Assembly: GCA_910585405.1 (NCBI GenBank) | Contig: CAJUDO010000001.1 | Span: forward strand, 160,089 to 224,088 | From: an uncultured Peptococcaceae bacterium | GTDB lineage: Bacteria; Bacillota; Peptococcia; Peptococcales; Peptococcaceae | Direction of reading: 5' to 3' | DNA: 64,000 bases | In this document: piece after piece, positions 34,760 to 44,188 of the stretch | Layout: each line of letters starts with the position of its first letter | Numbering within the stretch: position 1 is the first letter of the stretch | Program-made: the position numbers and the translations under genes | Notes under the pieces: model-generated | Databases searched by the model: none | What the model was told of the DNA's origin: nothing | The model's input: the letters and a program-made list of their open reading frames with translations, nothing else

Positions 34760-35530
34760 TTATACGTAATATAAAAATTTATAATTATATTTTTTATACA
34801 TCCAGCAACCTATTGCAAACATTATTACTGACATTCCAAACATGATAATATGAAAATTCAAGTCTGGTATCACACCACTGATTACTACACTGCGAAAATA
34901 TGTTACATAGTAATACATCGGATTAAAGTTAAAAATCCATGCCTTATCCCCTAAAATATCAGGTGTATAAAAAATAGGAGTGGCATACATTAACATTGTG
35001 GTAAATACTCCGTATAAATATTGGATATCCCGAAAAAATACAAATAATGCTGATAAAATCAATCCCATACCCAAAATGAACAAAAACATGCATCCTATTG
35101 GATACAATAATGTAATGAACTTTAAGGTTATTGGTAACTGATATACCATCACAAAAAAGAAATATAGAATTAATGTTAAAAAGAAATTAATACTGCTCGA
35201 TGCCACTCTGGAAAACAAAAACATATATTTTGGTACTCTTACTTTTGAAAATATATTGGCATTTCCTATTAGTGAACTCATAGCCCCATTTGTAGCATCA
35301 TTATAGAACTGAAATATTAGCCAACCAGAAAATAAATAAATCGTATAATATTCCTGTGTTCGTCCAAAAACTGTTCCAAACACAAAATTTAAAACAACTA
35401 ATGTGCATAGAGGAGCCAACATACTCCAAATCACACCCAAAACACTTCTTTTATACTTTTTTTTAAAATCCCGTTTTACTAATTCTTTGAATACAAACTC
35501 GTATTGCTTATATAACTTTATCAACGTCAT
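34760..35530 (-). CDS. Polysaccharide ABC exporter permease (Wzm/TagG type)
   Basis: 256 residues, ABC-2 fold with six hydrophobic segments. The N-terminal amphipathic part KRDFKKKYKRSVLGVIWSML is diagnostic for Wzm/TagG/RfbA proteins. It passes undecaprenyl-linked glycan across the membrane together with the adjacent ATPase. AT-rich like its neighbours. Confidence 0.93.
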   Translation of the reverse strand: MTLIKLYKQYEFVFKELVKRDFKKKYKRSVLGVIWSMLAPLCTLVVLNFVFGTVFGRTQEYYTIYLFSGWLIFQFYNDATNGAMSSLIGNANIFSKVRVPKYMFLFSRVASSSINFFLTLILYFFFVMVYQLPITLKFITLLYPIGCMFLFILGMGLILSALFVFFRDIQYLYGVFTTMLMYATPIFYTPDILGDKAWIFNFNPMYYYVTYFRSVVISGVIPDLNFHIIMFGMSVIMFAIGCWMYKKYNYKFLYYV

Positions 35531-35552
35531 TTTTTATACTCCAAAAATTTAA

Positions 35553-36896
35553 TCAAATTCGAAATCTTATAATTTCTCCTATTATGAAATTCAACCGATA
35601 CCACCATCTTTTATATACCGGTAAACACTGTATAACTCCCCATACCCAGAATAAGTCTTTCTCTTTTTTGTTTTCATTTTTGATATCTATTTCTGTTTGA
35701 AAAACTTTCTGGAACACACGACTTAACAACAAATACTGCTGTATTAATCTCACTTCATATTTGTCAATTATGGCTCTTTCATATTTGTCAGTGATATCAT
35801 CACTAAAAGTAAATTTTTCCCAAATCCTAATTTCCTTTTTTGTTGGATAAACCATCATTTTTTTTAGCAATTCCGTTGTCATTTTATGAATATTATCTAA
35901 AAATTCATTATTCAAACCATCTTGTTTAAGAACTTCATCTGTGTATTTTAATACGCCAGTATTAAGTTCTAAAACACTATTCATATCTGTTAAATTTTTT
36001 TGTAAAATGGGATAATAATTTTTATCATCATAGCTATATGTCAGGGTCGTTCCATGAGGAGCAGACAACATAATTTCAAATAAATTATTGCAAAAAAAGA
36101 CCTTATTCAACAAATAAGATTTTGCATCGAAATACCATGTCAAATATTCTCCATCCGCTTCTTCCTTTGGTTCTGAAAACATTCCAAAATAAAAACCTAT
36201 AATGTTACCTTTATACCCTGCGGCCTGCAAAAGTTGGCGTAAAGAGCGTTGCATAGATCCTGTCCACCCACTGTCAACTATCGCTACATAAGGTGAATCG
36301 AAAAGCCCCTCCTGCCTTAAATAACCAATTGTCATCCCATATGCAATTTTTGATTTAATCATAGTTTTATCAACAAAAATAGCATTATTTTTTAAGAGTA
36401 GTTTGATTTCTTTATATTTTCTATTTGTCAAAATTTTATTTTGATCTGTTTCTAATATTCCTATTGATTTACATATTTCTATCTTTTCTGTTTCAGTAAA
36501 ACCGACTCGTTCCAATAATTTATTTACAGTTACATTTGAACTTTTATTCAATAATAGTTCAAATGCTTCTTCTCCAATAAGTGAATAAGTAGGTAATCTT
36601 AATGAGTGACGTGAGCAGTACAAGTACCGACAATTTATTTTCATTCCATATACATCACATATTTTTAATGCAATTTTACGCAAAATATATCCATCACGAG
36701 CTAGAAAATAAAGCGTACCGATATTTTTCTTTTTCGCCTCACGTAAAATCCATAGAACATAACCAAATAAAACAGGACCTATAACTTTCTCACCAAGTAA
36801 CTCAATCGTATCCGGCTCTTTCCAGTCTTTTAACGCTGTTTCTGCTAATAATGTTTTATTTTTATATTTTTTCAAAATTGCTCGATAGGTTTTCAT
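35553..36896 (-). CDS. Stand-alone FLARDGY-domain protein of the polysaccharide locus
   Basis: 447 residues, without HAD or GT2 domain. Its motifs repeat those in the C-terminal part of the 1028-residue fusion: TLYFLARDGY (FLARDGY 64-70), YLYCSRHSLRLP (91-102), and IVDSGWTGSMQ (206-216). The conserved Arg/Asp, Cys-Ser-Arg and Asp-x-Gly-(W/Y)-(S/T)-Gly look like an enzyme active site (inference). No family name is secure; related to the C-terminal part of COG5610. Function unknown, probably glycan assembly. Confidence 0.6.
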   Translation of the reverse strand: MKTYRAILKKYKNKTLLAETALKDWKEPDTIELLGEKVIGPVLFGYVLWILREAKKKNIGTLYFLARDGYILRKIALKICDVYGMKINCRYLYCSRHSLRLPTYSLIGEEAFELLLNKSSNVTVNKLLERVGFTETEKIEICKSIGILETDQNKILTNRKYKEIKLLLKNNAIFVDKTMIKSKIAYGMTIGYLRQEGLFDSPYVAIVDSGWTGSMQRSLRQLLQAAGYKGNIIGFYFGMFSEPKEEADGEYLTWYFDAKSYLLNKVFFCNNLFEIMLSAPHGTTLTYSYDDKNYYPILQKNLTDMNSVLELNTGVLKYTDEVLKQDGLNNEFLDNIHKMTTELLKKMMVYPTKKEIRIWEKFTFSDDITDKYERAIIDKYEVRLIQQYLLLSRVFQKVFQTEIDIKNENKKEKDLFWVWGVIQCLPVYKRWWYRLNFIIGEIIRFRI

Positions 36897-36924
36897 GAAA
36901 TCACTTCACTTTAATATAATTTAT

Positions 36925-37743
36925 CTAGCACGTACGTTTGTATATAATATTTTTCAATTGAGATAAACATTTACTGGGTATTAAACCTACAACCAATGGT
37001 TTTATTAAATACATTATGCCCTTAGGATAAAGTCCTAACTTCCCAAAATATCTCACTTTCACTTTCACTTCATCCATACGATCACTCATTTTTCTTCTTT
37101 GGATAGCAGCTTCATCTTCGCAAAAAAAATATAAATACTCACAAATATTTGCACCTCTAAAACCATTAATGTACATACGCATAAAAAGATCATAATCTTC
37201 ACAACGCAATGTTTCTTTTGCTACCCTATAAAACTCTGTCTCTTGTAATGCTTCTCTTCGAAACATAATACTTCCATGACAAAATGGAGATACCCAAAGA
37301 AAATCGCTTTTTTGTGGATATTGCGGATATAAAAAATGACCCCATACACCTTTTTCTGAAAAATAGTAAATATTACTCCCTACAAAAGCATATTGGGGAT
37401 TTTTTCCCAAGAAATTAACCTGTTTGTCAAACCTTGTTTTATCTGAATAATCATCTGCATCCTGACGTGCAATATACTCGCCCTTTGATACTTGGATACA
37501 ACGATTTAATGTCGCAGCAAGCCCGATATTGGTACTGTTATCTATGCATTTAATTCTTTGGTCAATTTGTGCAATCTCATCCAACCATTGTTTTGTTTCA
37601 ACATTCGATCCATCATCACAAATAATAAATTCTATATTTTCGTAAGTTTGATTTAATACGGAATCAATTGCCCGCTTTAACACGTTATAACTTGGAGGAT
37701 TATAGACTCCCATTACCACTGAGATTAGAGGTTTTTCCATCAC
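36925..37743 (-). CDS. Family 2 glycosyltransferase
   Basis: 272 residues, GT-A fold. PLISVVMGVYNPPSYNVLKR, then FIICDDGSN, DNSTNIGLAATLNRC, and the metal-binding ARQDADDYS. The acceptor side is not predictable. It overlaps the preceding GT4 gene by 4 bases. This gene is the AT-rich side of a sharp composition change, since the GT4 gene next to it is not AT-rich. Confidence 0.92.
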   Translation of the reverse strand: MMEKPLISVVMGVYNPPSYNVLKRAIDSVLNQTYENIEFIICDDGSNVETKQWLDEIAQIDQRIKCIDNSTNIGLAATLNRCIQVSKGEYIARQDADDYSDKTRFDKQVNFLGKNPQYAFVGSNIYYFSEKGVWGHFLYPQYPQKSDFLWVSPFCHGSIMFRREALQETEFYRVAKETLRCEDYDLFMRMYINGFRGANICEYLYFFCEDEAAIQRRKMSDRMDEVKVKVRYFGKLGLYPKGIMYLIKPLVVGLIPSKCLSQLKNIIYKRTC

Positions 37744-38849
37744 AAATTCTCCTCATATATTTGCATGATTACCGGCTGCACAGCATCCAATCGATATGGC
37801 ATGATGGCCTGTCTGGCATTCTGTCCAAGCTGTTTTCGCAATATACTGTCCTGATACAGCTGCACCATATAGGCAGCCATTTCTGCTTCTGTTTCATATA
37901 AGTAGCCTGTTCGCCCATGGTGCAGCAAGTCTTCATGTCCTTTTATCTTGCTGGCGATGCAGGGCAGTTCGCAATACATGGCCTCCATGATGTTGAAGGG
38001 CAGTCCCTCTATTTTGCTGGCGCTGATACATACATCGCAACAGTGATACAGCACAGGCATAGTTTCTACATGACCGGGAAATTGTATCTGCTCTGCTATT
38101 CCCAGTTGCGCTGCCTGTTGCCTGCATGCCTCCTGTAACGCACCTGCCCCAGCTAAAATCAGCTTGGCTTTTGGCATCTGTCCAGCAACGCGCGCAAAGG
38201 CGCTGACCAACATCTGTTGATTCTTGCGCTCTGAAAATTCTCCGGCAAAGACAAACAATACTTCCTCAGCGGCGATACCGTATTGCTGCCGCAGCTCTGC
38301 TTTGCTCTGCGGTAAATCAAAACGCCTGAATTCCACACCCATGCCGGGAATCAGGAACAGCTTCTCCCGATACAGCCGATGTTTTTCTGCTATTTGGCAA
38401 TCTTCTCGATTCATCACCATCAGTACATCGGTAACGGATGCACAAAGTTTTTCCGGCAATAAATACTTCCATTTTCCCAAGCTGTCCCCATCATGAAACA
38501 AATATCCATGGCAAATGTAAAATACTTTGGGTCTTTTTGCTCTGGGTAACAGTAAAATCGCCGCTCGCACAATGGCTGCTGCCAATGTGGTATGCACACT
38601 TACGGCAAGAAATTTTTCTTTTTTTAAAATTTTACGTATTTGTAAAATATTTTGTAAATTCTTCATACTGGTCATGCGTTTTTGAAAAGGTATAATTTTC
38701 GTGCCATCAGCAGGCAACTCTTCAGTTTCTTTTTCTGCACACAACACTACCTGATAGCCCATATTGCGCAGTTTTTGTATGTATGGCTGATGGAAATTCT
38801 GCAGATGGCTCATTGTGGAAGCGCAATATAAAATTTTCCCATTGACCAT
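37740..38849 (-). CDS. Family 4 glycosyltransferase
   Basis: 369 residues, GT-B fold (EpsD/CapM-like). N-terminal KILYCASTMSHLQNFHQPYI; C-terminal donor-binding domain with VFAGEFSERKNQQMLVSAF, PGHVETMPVLYHCCDVCISA and the EX7E-like SKIEGLPFNIMEAMYCELP. The frame can be extended to a TTG at 38897, but family members begin at KILYCAS, so the ATG at 38849 is preferred (moderate certainty). First gene of the polysaccharide operon; base composition like the chromosome at large. Confidence 0.9.
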   Translation of the reverse strand: MVNGKILYCASTMSHLQNFHQPYIQKLRNMGYQVVLCAEKETEELPADGTKIIPFQKRMTSMKNLQNILQIRKILKKEKFLAVSVHTTLAAAIVRAAILLLPRAKRPKVFYICHGYLFHDGDSLGKWKYLLPEKLCASVTDVLMVMNREDCQIAEKHRLYREKLFLIPGMGVEFRRFDLPQSKAELRQQYGIAAEEVLFVFAGEFSERKNQQMLVSAFARVAGQMPKAKLILAGAGALQEACRQQAAQLGIAEQIQFPGHVETMPVLYHCCDVCISASKIEGLPFNIMEAMYCELPCIASKIKGHEDLLHHGRTGYLYETEAEMAAYMVQLYQDSILRKQLGQNARQAIMPYRLDAVQPVIMQIYEENL

Positions 38850-38903
38850 CTCCTGCACGTCCTTTTTCCAAATACTCTGCTTATTCGCACTTTTCAATAT
38901 CCT

Positions 38904-39007
38904 ATACTTTTTAAGACGAACTTACACGCACTACATATCGCGGTTATATAGCTAAACTGGCTATATAACCGCCTTTTTTTGTCCTTTTTTTCTATCTTAA
39001 AAAGTAT
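38904..39007. repeat. Nested inverted-repeat structure in the polysaccharide leader
   Basis: Outer 12-bp arms ATACTTTTTAAG (38904-38915) and CTTAAAAAGTAT (38996-39007) enclose a perfect 13-bp hairpin (38940-38952 / 38960-38972), followed on the plus strand by TTTTTTT. It lies between the predicted promoter and the first gene. Confidence 0.55.
38940..38979 (+). terminator. Plus-strand terminator-like hairpin
   Basis: GCGGTTATATAGC / GCTATATAACCGC with a 7-base loop and a run of seven T on the plus strand, although no plus-strand gene precedes it. Confidence 0.5.
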
Positions 39008-39030
39008 GCTTAAAAATATTTTACGTGTCT

Positions 39031-39059
39031 ATTCTATCACAACTGTGCGTAAATTTGAA
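39031..39059 (-). promoter_or_regulatory. Predicted promoter of the polysaccharide operon
   Basis: Minus strand TTCAAA, 17 bases, TAGAAT, giving a leader of about 170 bases that contains the nested hairpin. Confidence 0.45.
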
Positions 39060-39277
39060 TAGGATTTCTATTATTATTTATGTACTTTTCTATAATATTT
39101 TTACCATATCCATCATATCGTATTTTATCTTCATATAATTTTGTCTTTTTAGTTTAATTTCCCGCTAATTTTCAAGTGAATCATCTTTCGCCTTTCACCA
39201 CTTACGCCTTGCTCTTCTGTGCTTCTTAGAAGCTATTTCGTCAAATTTTCGTTGCAAATTTTGATGAAAAACAATAC

Positions 39278-39342
39278 AAAAAAAGAACCATCCCTGTCCG
39301 AAGATTTTTCGAATTTCATTCTGACAAGAACGGTTCTTTTTT
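39278..39342. terminator. Bidirectional terminator after the DUF1540 gene
   Basis: AAAAAAAGAACC / GGTTCTTTTTT with an internal imperfect stem (CTGTCcGAA / TTCtGACAAG); about 40 bases past the DUF1540 stop on the minus strand. Confidence 0.7.
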
Positions 39343-39382
39343 GTTTCAAGCTGTTACAGGCCCGATTTCATTTTGCTTTTGC

Positions 39383-39547
39383 TTATTTCAGTACAAAAGA
39401 CTGGCAATCGGTGCACTGTTTTTCAGTTGGGTTTGCTTCATGGGTACCAACCTGAATTTCCTGCAGAGAGCAGTAGTTCTGCCCTGCTGCATGATGGCGG
39501 CACTGCTGTACTGTACATTTGATACTCTGGTTAATCTGTCCGTTCAT
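39383..39547 (-). CDS. DUF1540 Cys-rich small protein
   Basis: 54 residues. The cysteine/histidine pattern SIKCTVQQCRHHAAGQNYCS, then LQEIQVGTHEANPTEKQCTDCQSF, is the DUF1540 domain, probably a small metal-binding knuckle (inference). AGGAGG lies 9 bases before the ATG at 39547, so the longer upstream frame is rejected. It is monocistronic, with its own terminator. The function of this family is unknown; members often occur in spore-forming Firmicutes. Confidence 0.85.
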   Translation of the reverse strand: MNGQINQSIKCTVQQCRHHAAGQNYCSLQEIQVGTHEANPTEKQCTDCQSFVLK

Positions 39548-39666
39548 ACTGTTCAACCTCCTAAATTTAAAAACTAAGTGGTACATCTGATAGTATGGAC
39601 AGGGTTTTCATTTTTATACCTTTGTTTTCGTTTTTTTATGCAGCACAAAAAAGTTCTAATTTTCTT

Positions 39667-40608
39667 TCAAATCAATTGCAGTTCGTGTAATACGGCAATA
39701 AAGATAAACAATGTAAAGCAGGACAACAACGATGTAACTACGACAATTTGTCCCGCCAAGTGATAATCGGCATTTTCATTCTGCGCCATAATATATCCCG
39801 ACACTGCCGCTGGCGATGCATACATGGCCAAAAGCGACGCCAGAGCTTGCCCGCGGAAGCCAAAAAAAATTGCAGGCGGTAAGAACAATAACGGTACTGC
39901 AAGCAGCTTGCACACAGTGACCACAGCCAGGTAGGCAACCTGCGTGGTCTGCAGATTCAAATCCAAATCCGCGCCCAAAATGAGCAGCGCCAAGGGAATG
40001 GTAATGCTCCCCAAATCGGTCAGCGTTTCTTCTAAAAAGCCCGGAAATTGAATCCCGCTCAATGTGTACAGCATACCCAAAGCCGTAGCGATGATTAACG
40101 GATTTCGCGCAATGTTGCCAGCCATCTTCCAAGGGTCATGTCTGCTCTGTCCATTAAAATGCTCAAACAGATACACCGCCAGCAAATTGAATAAAGGCAC
40201 GATAATGGCAATGAGCATGGTAATGGTGGCAATATTGTCCCCTTTATAGATGTTGCTTACGATAGGAATTCCTAAAATGACATAATTGCTGCGGTAAATG
40301 CCCTGCACGATCACGCTCTGCTGCTCTGGATTTCGCACGATTCGCGGCACCAGCCACATTAAGACTGCGAACAAAAGCAATACAGAAAAAATCGCATATC
40401 CAATCAGATGCCATTCAAAATACTGGCGGAAATCTGTTTCCCGTACATTGTTAAAGAGCATGACCGGCAGAAAGCATTTGAAACACAGCCGATTCAAATC
40501 ACGAATCATGGTGCGCGGCATCAAGCCAATTTTCTGCAAAAATGCGCCCAGAAGAATCATGAGAAACACTGGCAACATCACATTGAGCGATAACAAAATA
40601 GATTGCAA
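39667..40608 (-). CDS. AEC-family transporter (auxin efflux carrier type)
   Basis: 313 residues with about ten membrane segments, starting SILLSLNVMLPVFLMILLGA and ending in VVTSLLSCFTLFIFIAVL. Family signature segments: NRLCFKCFLPVMLFNNV and GIYRSNYVILGIPIVSN. AEC carriers export or take up dicarboxylates such as malate; the substrate here is unknown. The frame extends to 40662, but AAGAAGGTG before a TTG at 40608 gives the best start. Confidence 0.85.
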   Translation of the reverse strand: MQSILLSLNVMLPVFLMILLGAFLQKIGLMPRTMIRDLNRLCFKCFLPVMLFNNVRETDFRQYFEWHLIGYAIFSVLLLFAVLMWLVPRIVRNPEQQSVIVQGIYRSNYVILGIPIVSNIYKGDNIATITMLIAIIVPLFNLLAVYLFEHFNGQSRHDPWKMAGNIARNPLIIATALGMLYTLSGIQFPGFLEETLTDLGSITIPLALLILGADLDLNLQTTQVAYLAVVTVCKLLAVPLLFLPPAIFFGFRGQALASLLAMYASPAAVSGYIMAQNENADYHLAGQIVVVTSLLSCFTLFIFIAVLHELQLI

Positions 40609-40646
40609 CAAAGACACCTTCTTAAAATCAATTTTCCTTACATAGT

Positions 40647-40676
40647 AAAAGGCTGCTGCCAAATCCAGCAGCAGCC
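40647..40676 (-). terminator. Terminator after ileS
   Basis: Minus strand GGCTGCTG / CAGCAGCC stem (40651-40676) followed by TTTTAC, 35 bases past the ileS stop. Confidence 0.65.
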
Positions 40677-40710
40677 CTGTATGAGTTGCAGGTTTATTAT
40701 TATTTGCACA

Positions 40711-43500
40711 TTATGCTTTTTCCGCCATCACCGCAGCGCATCGCGGACATAAGCCATGCTCATCCAATTCTTCAGAATGAATCCAGCAGCGTTCACAAAC
40801 ATTTCCCACAGCCGGTGCAATCACGACATCTAAATCCTTCACGTTTTCACTTACATAAGCGTCATTTGGTGCTTCTGCCATGGATTTTACTGTCACTTTG
40901 GAAACAATGAAGATTGTGGCCAGCTGTTCAGCCATTGACTGCAACAGCTCCAGGGTTTCCCCGTCGGCGTACAGTGTCACCTGTGCATCTAAGGATTTGC
41001 CGATTTCTTTATCGGCTCGTTTTTCTTCCAGCTTCTTGGTGACCTCTCCGCGGATCTTGATCAGTTTGTCCCATTTCGCTTCCATTTGCTCATCAAAAGC
41101 CTCTGGATTTACCTGTGGCCAGCCGGACAACTGAATACTCAATTCCTTGTCCTCTTTCGGGAAATATTTCCACACTTCTTCTGTGGTGAAAGAAAGAATC
41201 GGCGTCATAATCTGTGCCAATGCCAGACAGATTTCATACAACGCAGTCTGACAGGAACGGCGTCCTTTATCATCTGCCGCTTCACAATACAAACGGTCTT
41301 TCACAATGTCTACATAGAACGCGCTCAAGTCTACATTGCAGAAATTGTGTACTGCATGATATACCACATGGAATTCGCAGTCCTCATAAGCCTGATTTAC
41401 TTTTTCCAGCAGCTTATGCAGCTTGAGCACAATCCACTGGTCCAGTTCTTCCATATCTTTCAACGCTACCGCATCAGTCTTATAGTTGAAGTCATTGATA
41501 TTGCCCAAAAGGTAACGGAAGGTGTTCCGGATTTTGCGATACGCTTCGCTTACCTGTTTCAAAATACCCTGCGAAACAGCTACGTCATTGCGGTAATCGG
41601 CAGAGGCCACCCACAGACGCAGGATATCTGCGCCCATATCGTTTACGACTTTCAACGGGTCTACGCCGTTGCCCAGGGATTTACTCATTTTGCGGCCCTG
41701 CTCGTCCACCAGGAAACCATGGGTCAAAACTGCCTTGTAAGGCGCCACGCCGTCCAAAGCCACCGAAGTGAGCAGTGAGGAATGGAACCAGCCGCGATGC
41801 TGGTCGCTGCCTTCCAAGTACATATCCGCCGGAGTCTGCAATTCTGGACGAATTTTTAAGACGCCCTTATGACTGGAGCCGGAATCGAACCATACATCCA
41901 TGATATCAGTTTCCTTGCGGAAATGAGTTGCTCCACATTTGGGACAGGTCAGACCTTCTGGAATCAATTCTGCTGTGTCCTTGGCAAACCAGATATCAGA
42001 ACCATGCTCGCGGAACAGTTCCTGAATGTGAGCGATGGTATCATCATTGATAATCGGTTCATTACATTCTGCACAGTAGAAAATCGGAATCGGCACGCCC
42101 CATGTGCGCTGTCTGGAAATACACCAGTCGCCGCGATCTGCTACCATATTATAAATGCGGTCATGTCCCCAGGCAGGGAAGAATTTTACTTTATCAATCT
42201 CATCCAGCGCATTCTGGCGGAACCCGTCAATGGAGGCAAACCATTGCTCTGTTGCGCGGAACAGGGTGGGGTTTTTGCAGCGCCAGCAATGAGGATACTG
42301 GTGTTTGATAAATTTCAATTTTAACAAATAGCCATTTTCATCTAACCATTGACAAATCGCTTTGTTGGCATCATCGGTGGAAAGTCCTGCAAAACGACCG
42401 GCCTCCGAAGTCAGGTGACCCTGATCGTCAAGTGGAGAAATGACAGGCAGACCATATTTCTGACTGACAATAAAGTCATCCATACCATGACCAGGTGCAG
42501 TGTGTACACAGCCGCTGCCCGCTTCCAGGGTAACATGCTCACCATTGATTACCACGGAATCACGGTCAAGGAACGGATGTCGGCAAAGTACGCCATCCAG
42601 CTCTTTTCCTTTCCACTGTCCCAACACCTGGTAGGTTTCCGGCAGACCACATTCGCTTATTACGTTTTTGAGCATCTCTTTTGCGACCAGATACTTGTCC
42701 GCTTCAAACTGCACCAGCTGATACTCAAATTCCGGATGGATAGAAATTGCCACGTTGGCCGGCAAGGTCCATGGCGTGGTTGTCCAAATCACCACATAGG
42801 CATCCTCAATCGCAAACAGACCCTTGGCATCTTTTACCGGGAATTTCACATAAATAGACGGTGATCTCAGCTCTGCATATTCAATTTCCGCTTCTGCCAG
42901 CGCTGTCTCACAATCCGGGCACCAATGTACCGGCTTCAACCCTTTGTAGATGTAACCCTTTTTGGCCATCTCGCCGAATACGCCGATCTGCTCTGCTTCA
43001 AATTTGGGGTCCAAGGTCACATAAGGATGTTCCCAATCTCCGCGCACACCTAAACGGCGGAACTGTTTTTTCTGATTTTCTACTGCATCCAGCGCAAATC
43101 CAGCGCAGGCTTTCCGGAATGCCACCTTGTCCACACCGTGATGATCCAGCCCCAACGCTTTAATTGCTTTCAGCTCAATGGGTAAGCCGTGTGTATCCCA
43201 TCCTGGCACATAGGGCGCATCGTAACCCTTCATGCTGCGATGCTTCACAATCATATCCTTGAGCACTTTATTCATAGAATGTCCCAAATGAATATCCCCG
43301 TTGGCATAAGGAGGTCCGTCATGCAAAATGAACTTGGGATGTCCTTCATTTTTTTCCGCAACCTTATGATAAATATCATTGCTGTCCCAGAATTCCAAGA
43401 TTTCCGGTTCCTTTTTAGGTAAGTTCCCACGCATGGGGAATTCTGTCTGGGGCAAGTTTAATGTCTTCCCATAATCTACCTTTTCCACGTTTCTTTTCAC
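40711..43500 (-). CDS. ileS: Isoleucyl-tRNA synthetase
   Basis: 929 residues, bacterial type. Class I motif HLGH (residues 71-74, in ANGDIHLGHSMNK), KMSKS loop GRKMSKSLGNG, editing domain with WTTTPWTLPANVAI, and a C-terminal zinc knuckle CERCWIHSEELDEHGLCPRC. No T-box leader is present: only 43 bases separate it from the end of divIVA, so it is expressed from the division operon. Confidence 0.98.
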   Translation of the reverse strand: MKRNVEKVDYGKTLNLPQTEFPMRGNLPKKEPEILEFWDSNDIYHKVAEKNEGHPKFILHDGPPYANGDIHLGHSMNKVLKDMIVKHRSMKGYDAPYVPGWDTHGLPIELKAIKALGLDHHGVDKVAFRKACAGFALDAVENQKKQFRRLGVRGDWEHPYVTLDPKFEAEQIGVFGEMAKKGYIYKGLKPVHWCPDCETALAEAEIEYAELRSPSIYVKFPVKDAKGLFAIEDAYVVIWTTTPWTLPANVAISIHPEFEYQLVQFEADKYLVAKEMLKNVISECGLPETYQVLGQWKGKELDGVLCRHPFLDRDSVVINGEHVTLEAGSGCVHTAPGHGMDDFIVSQKYGLPVISPLDDQGHLTSEAGRFAGLSTDDANKAICQWLDENGYLLKLKFIKHQYPHCWRCKNPTLFRATEQWFASIDGFRQNALDEIDKVKFFPAWGHDRIYNMVADRGDWCISRQRTWGVPIPIFYCAECNEPIINDDTIAHIQELFREHGSDIWFAKDTAELIPEGLTCPKCGATHFRKETDIMDVWFDSGSSHKGVLKIRPELQTPADMYLEGSDQHRGWFHSSLLTSVALDGVAPYKAVLTHGFLVDEQGRKMSKSLGNGVDPLKVVNDMGADILRLWVASADYRNDVAVSQGILKQVSEAYRKIRNTFRYLLGNINDFNYKTDAVALKDMEELDQWIVLKLHKLLEKVNQAYEDCEFHVVYHAVHNFCNVDLSAFYVDIVKDRLYCEAADDKGRRSCQTALYEICLALAQIMTPILSFTTEEVWKYFPKEDKELSIQLSGWPQVNPEAFDEQMEAKWDKLIKIRGEVTKKLEEKRADKEIGKSLDAQVTLYADGETLELLQSMAEQLATIFIVSKVTVKSMAEAPNDAYVSENVKDLDVVIAPAVGNVCERCWIHSEELDEHGLCPRCAAVMAEKA

Positions 43501-43543
43501 CTCAAATAATAATGTTTCCTAATGTATACTAAACGCATCTGCC

Positions 43544-44155
43544 TTATTTGGCATTGGTGGTTTCCATAAGCTCTTTCAGTTTTACATTAATCTTTGTTTC
43601 CTCATTTTCTGACAGGCTGCTCTGGCTTTCCACTGCTGACTTTTCCTGTTTGGCTATAATGGTTTCCTCTTCATTCTGTTTGATATAGCTTGCCACATCT
43701 TCACTGGAAATACCGACTTCCTCTGTTTCTAACAGCGTAATCTGATTTCTAAAGTACTCTTTCAAAGTTTCTTTCGCATCTGCATAATGCTTCGCCAGCA
43801 TGGTATAATCAGCCAGTACCTGGTTATATTTTTCCTCTGTATCGCCGATGATATTTTTGGCCTTTTCCTCTGCCTGGGAAATAATTTCTGCCGCTTTCTG
43901 CTCGGCATCCTTTTTCAGCTCGTCAGCAAAACGCTGTGCAGACACCAGGGCATTATTCAAAGAAATCTCTTTTTCCCGGTAGCTATTCATATTCTCGCTG
44001 TAATTGCTGAGCTGCGTTTTCAATACATCCAGTTCCCGCTGCATCTTTTCAAAATCTACAATGATTTCATCCAGGAATTCATCTACTTCCTCCATGTCAT
44101 ACCCACGCATAGATTTTTTAAACTCTTTATTATGAATGTCCATTGGTTTCAGCAT
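43544..44155 (-). CDS. divIVA: DivIVA-domain cell-division protein
   Basis: 203 residues. The N-terminal DivIVA lipid-binding motif is MLKPMDIHNKEFKKSMRGYD with MEEVDEFLDEI, and a long coiled coil (to about residue 165) and a Ser/Glu-rich tail follow. It marks curved membranes at poles and septa and recruits division/cell-wall proteins. The frame extends to 44182; AAGGGGGC before the ATG at 44155 fixes the start. Confidence 0.93.
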   Translation of the reverse strand: MLKPMDIHNKEFKKSMRGYDMEEVDEFLDEIIVDFEKMQRELDVLKTQLSNYSENMNSYREKEISLNNALVSAQRFADELKKDAEQKAAEIISQAEEKAKNIIGDTEEKYNQVLADYTMLAKHYADAKETLKEYFRNQITLLETEEVGISSEDVASYIKQNEEETIIAKQEKSAVESQSSLSENEETKINVKLKELMETTNAK

Positions 44156-44188
44156 AGACACAAGCCCCCTTTTGAATTTCATTTCCTA

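Noticed and set aside
43501..43543. T-box leader for ileS
   Set aside because: Only 43 bases separate ileS from divIVA; no specifier or AGGGTGG motif fits.
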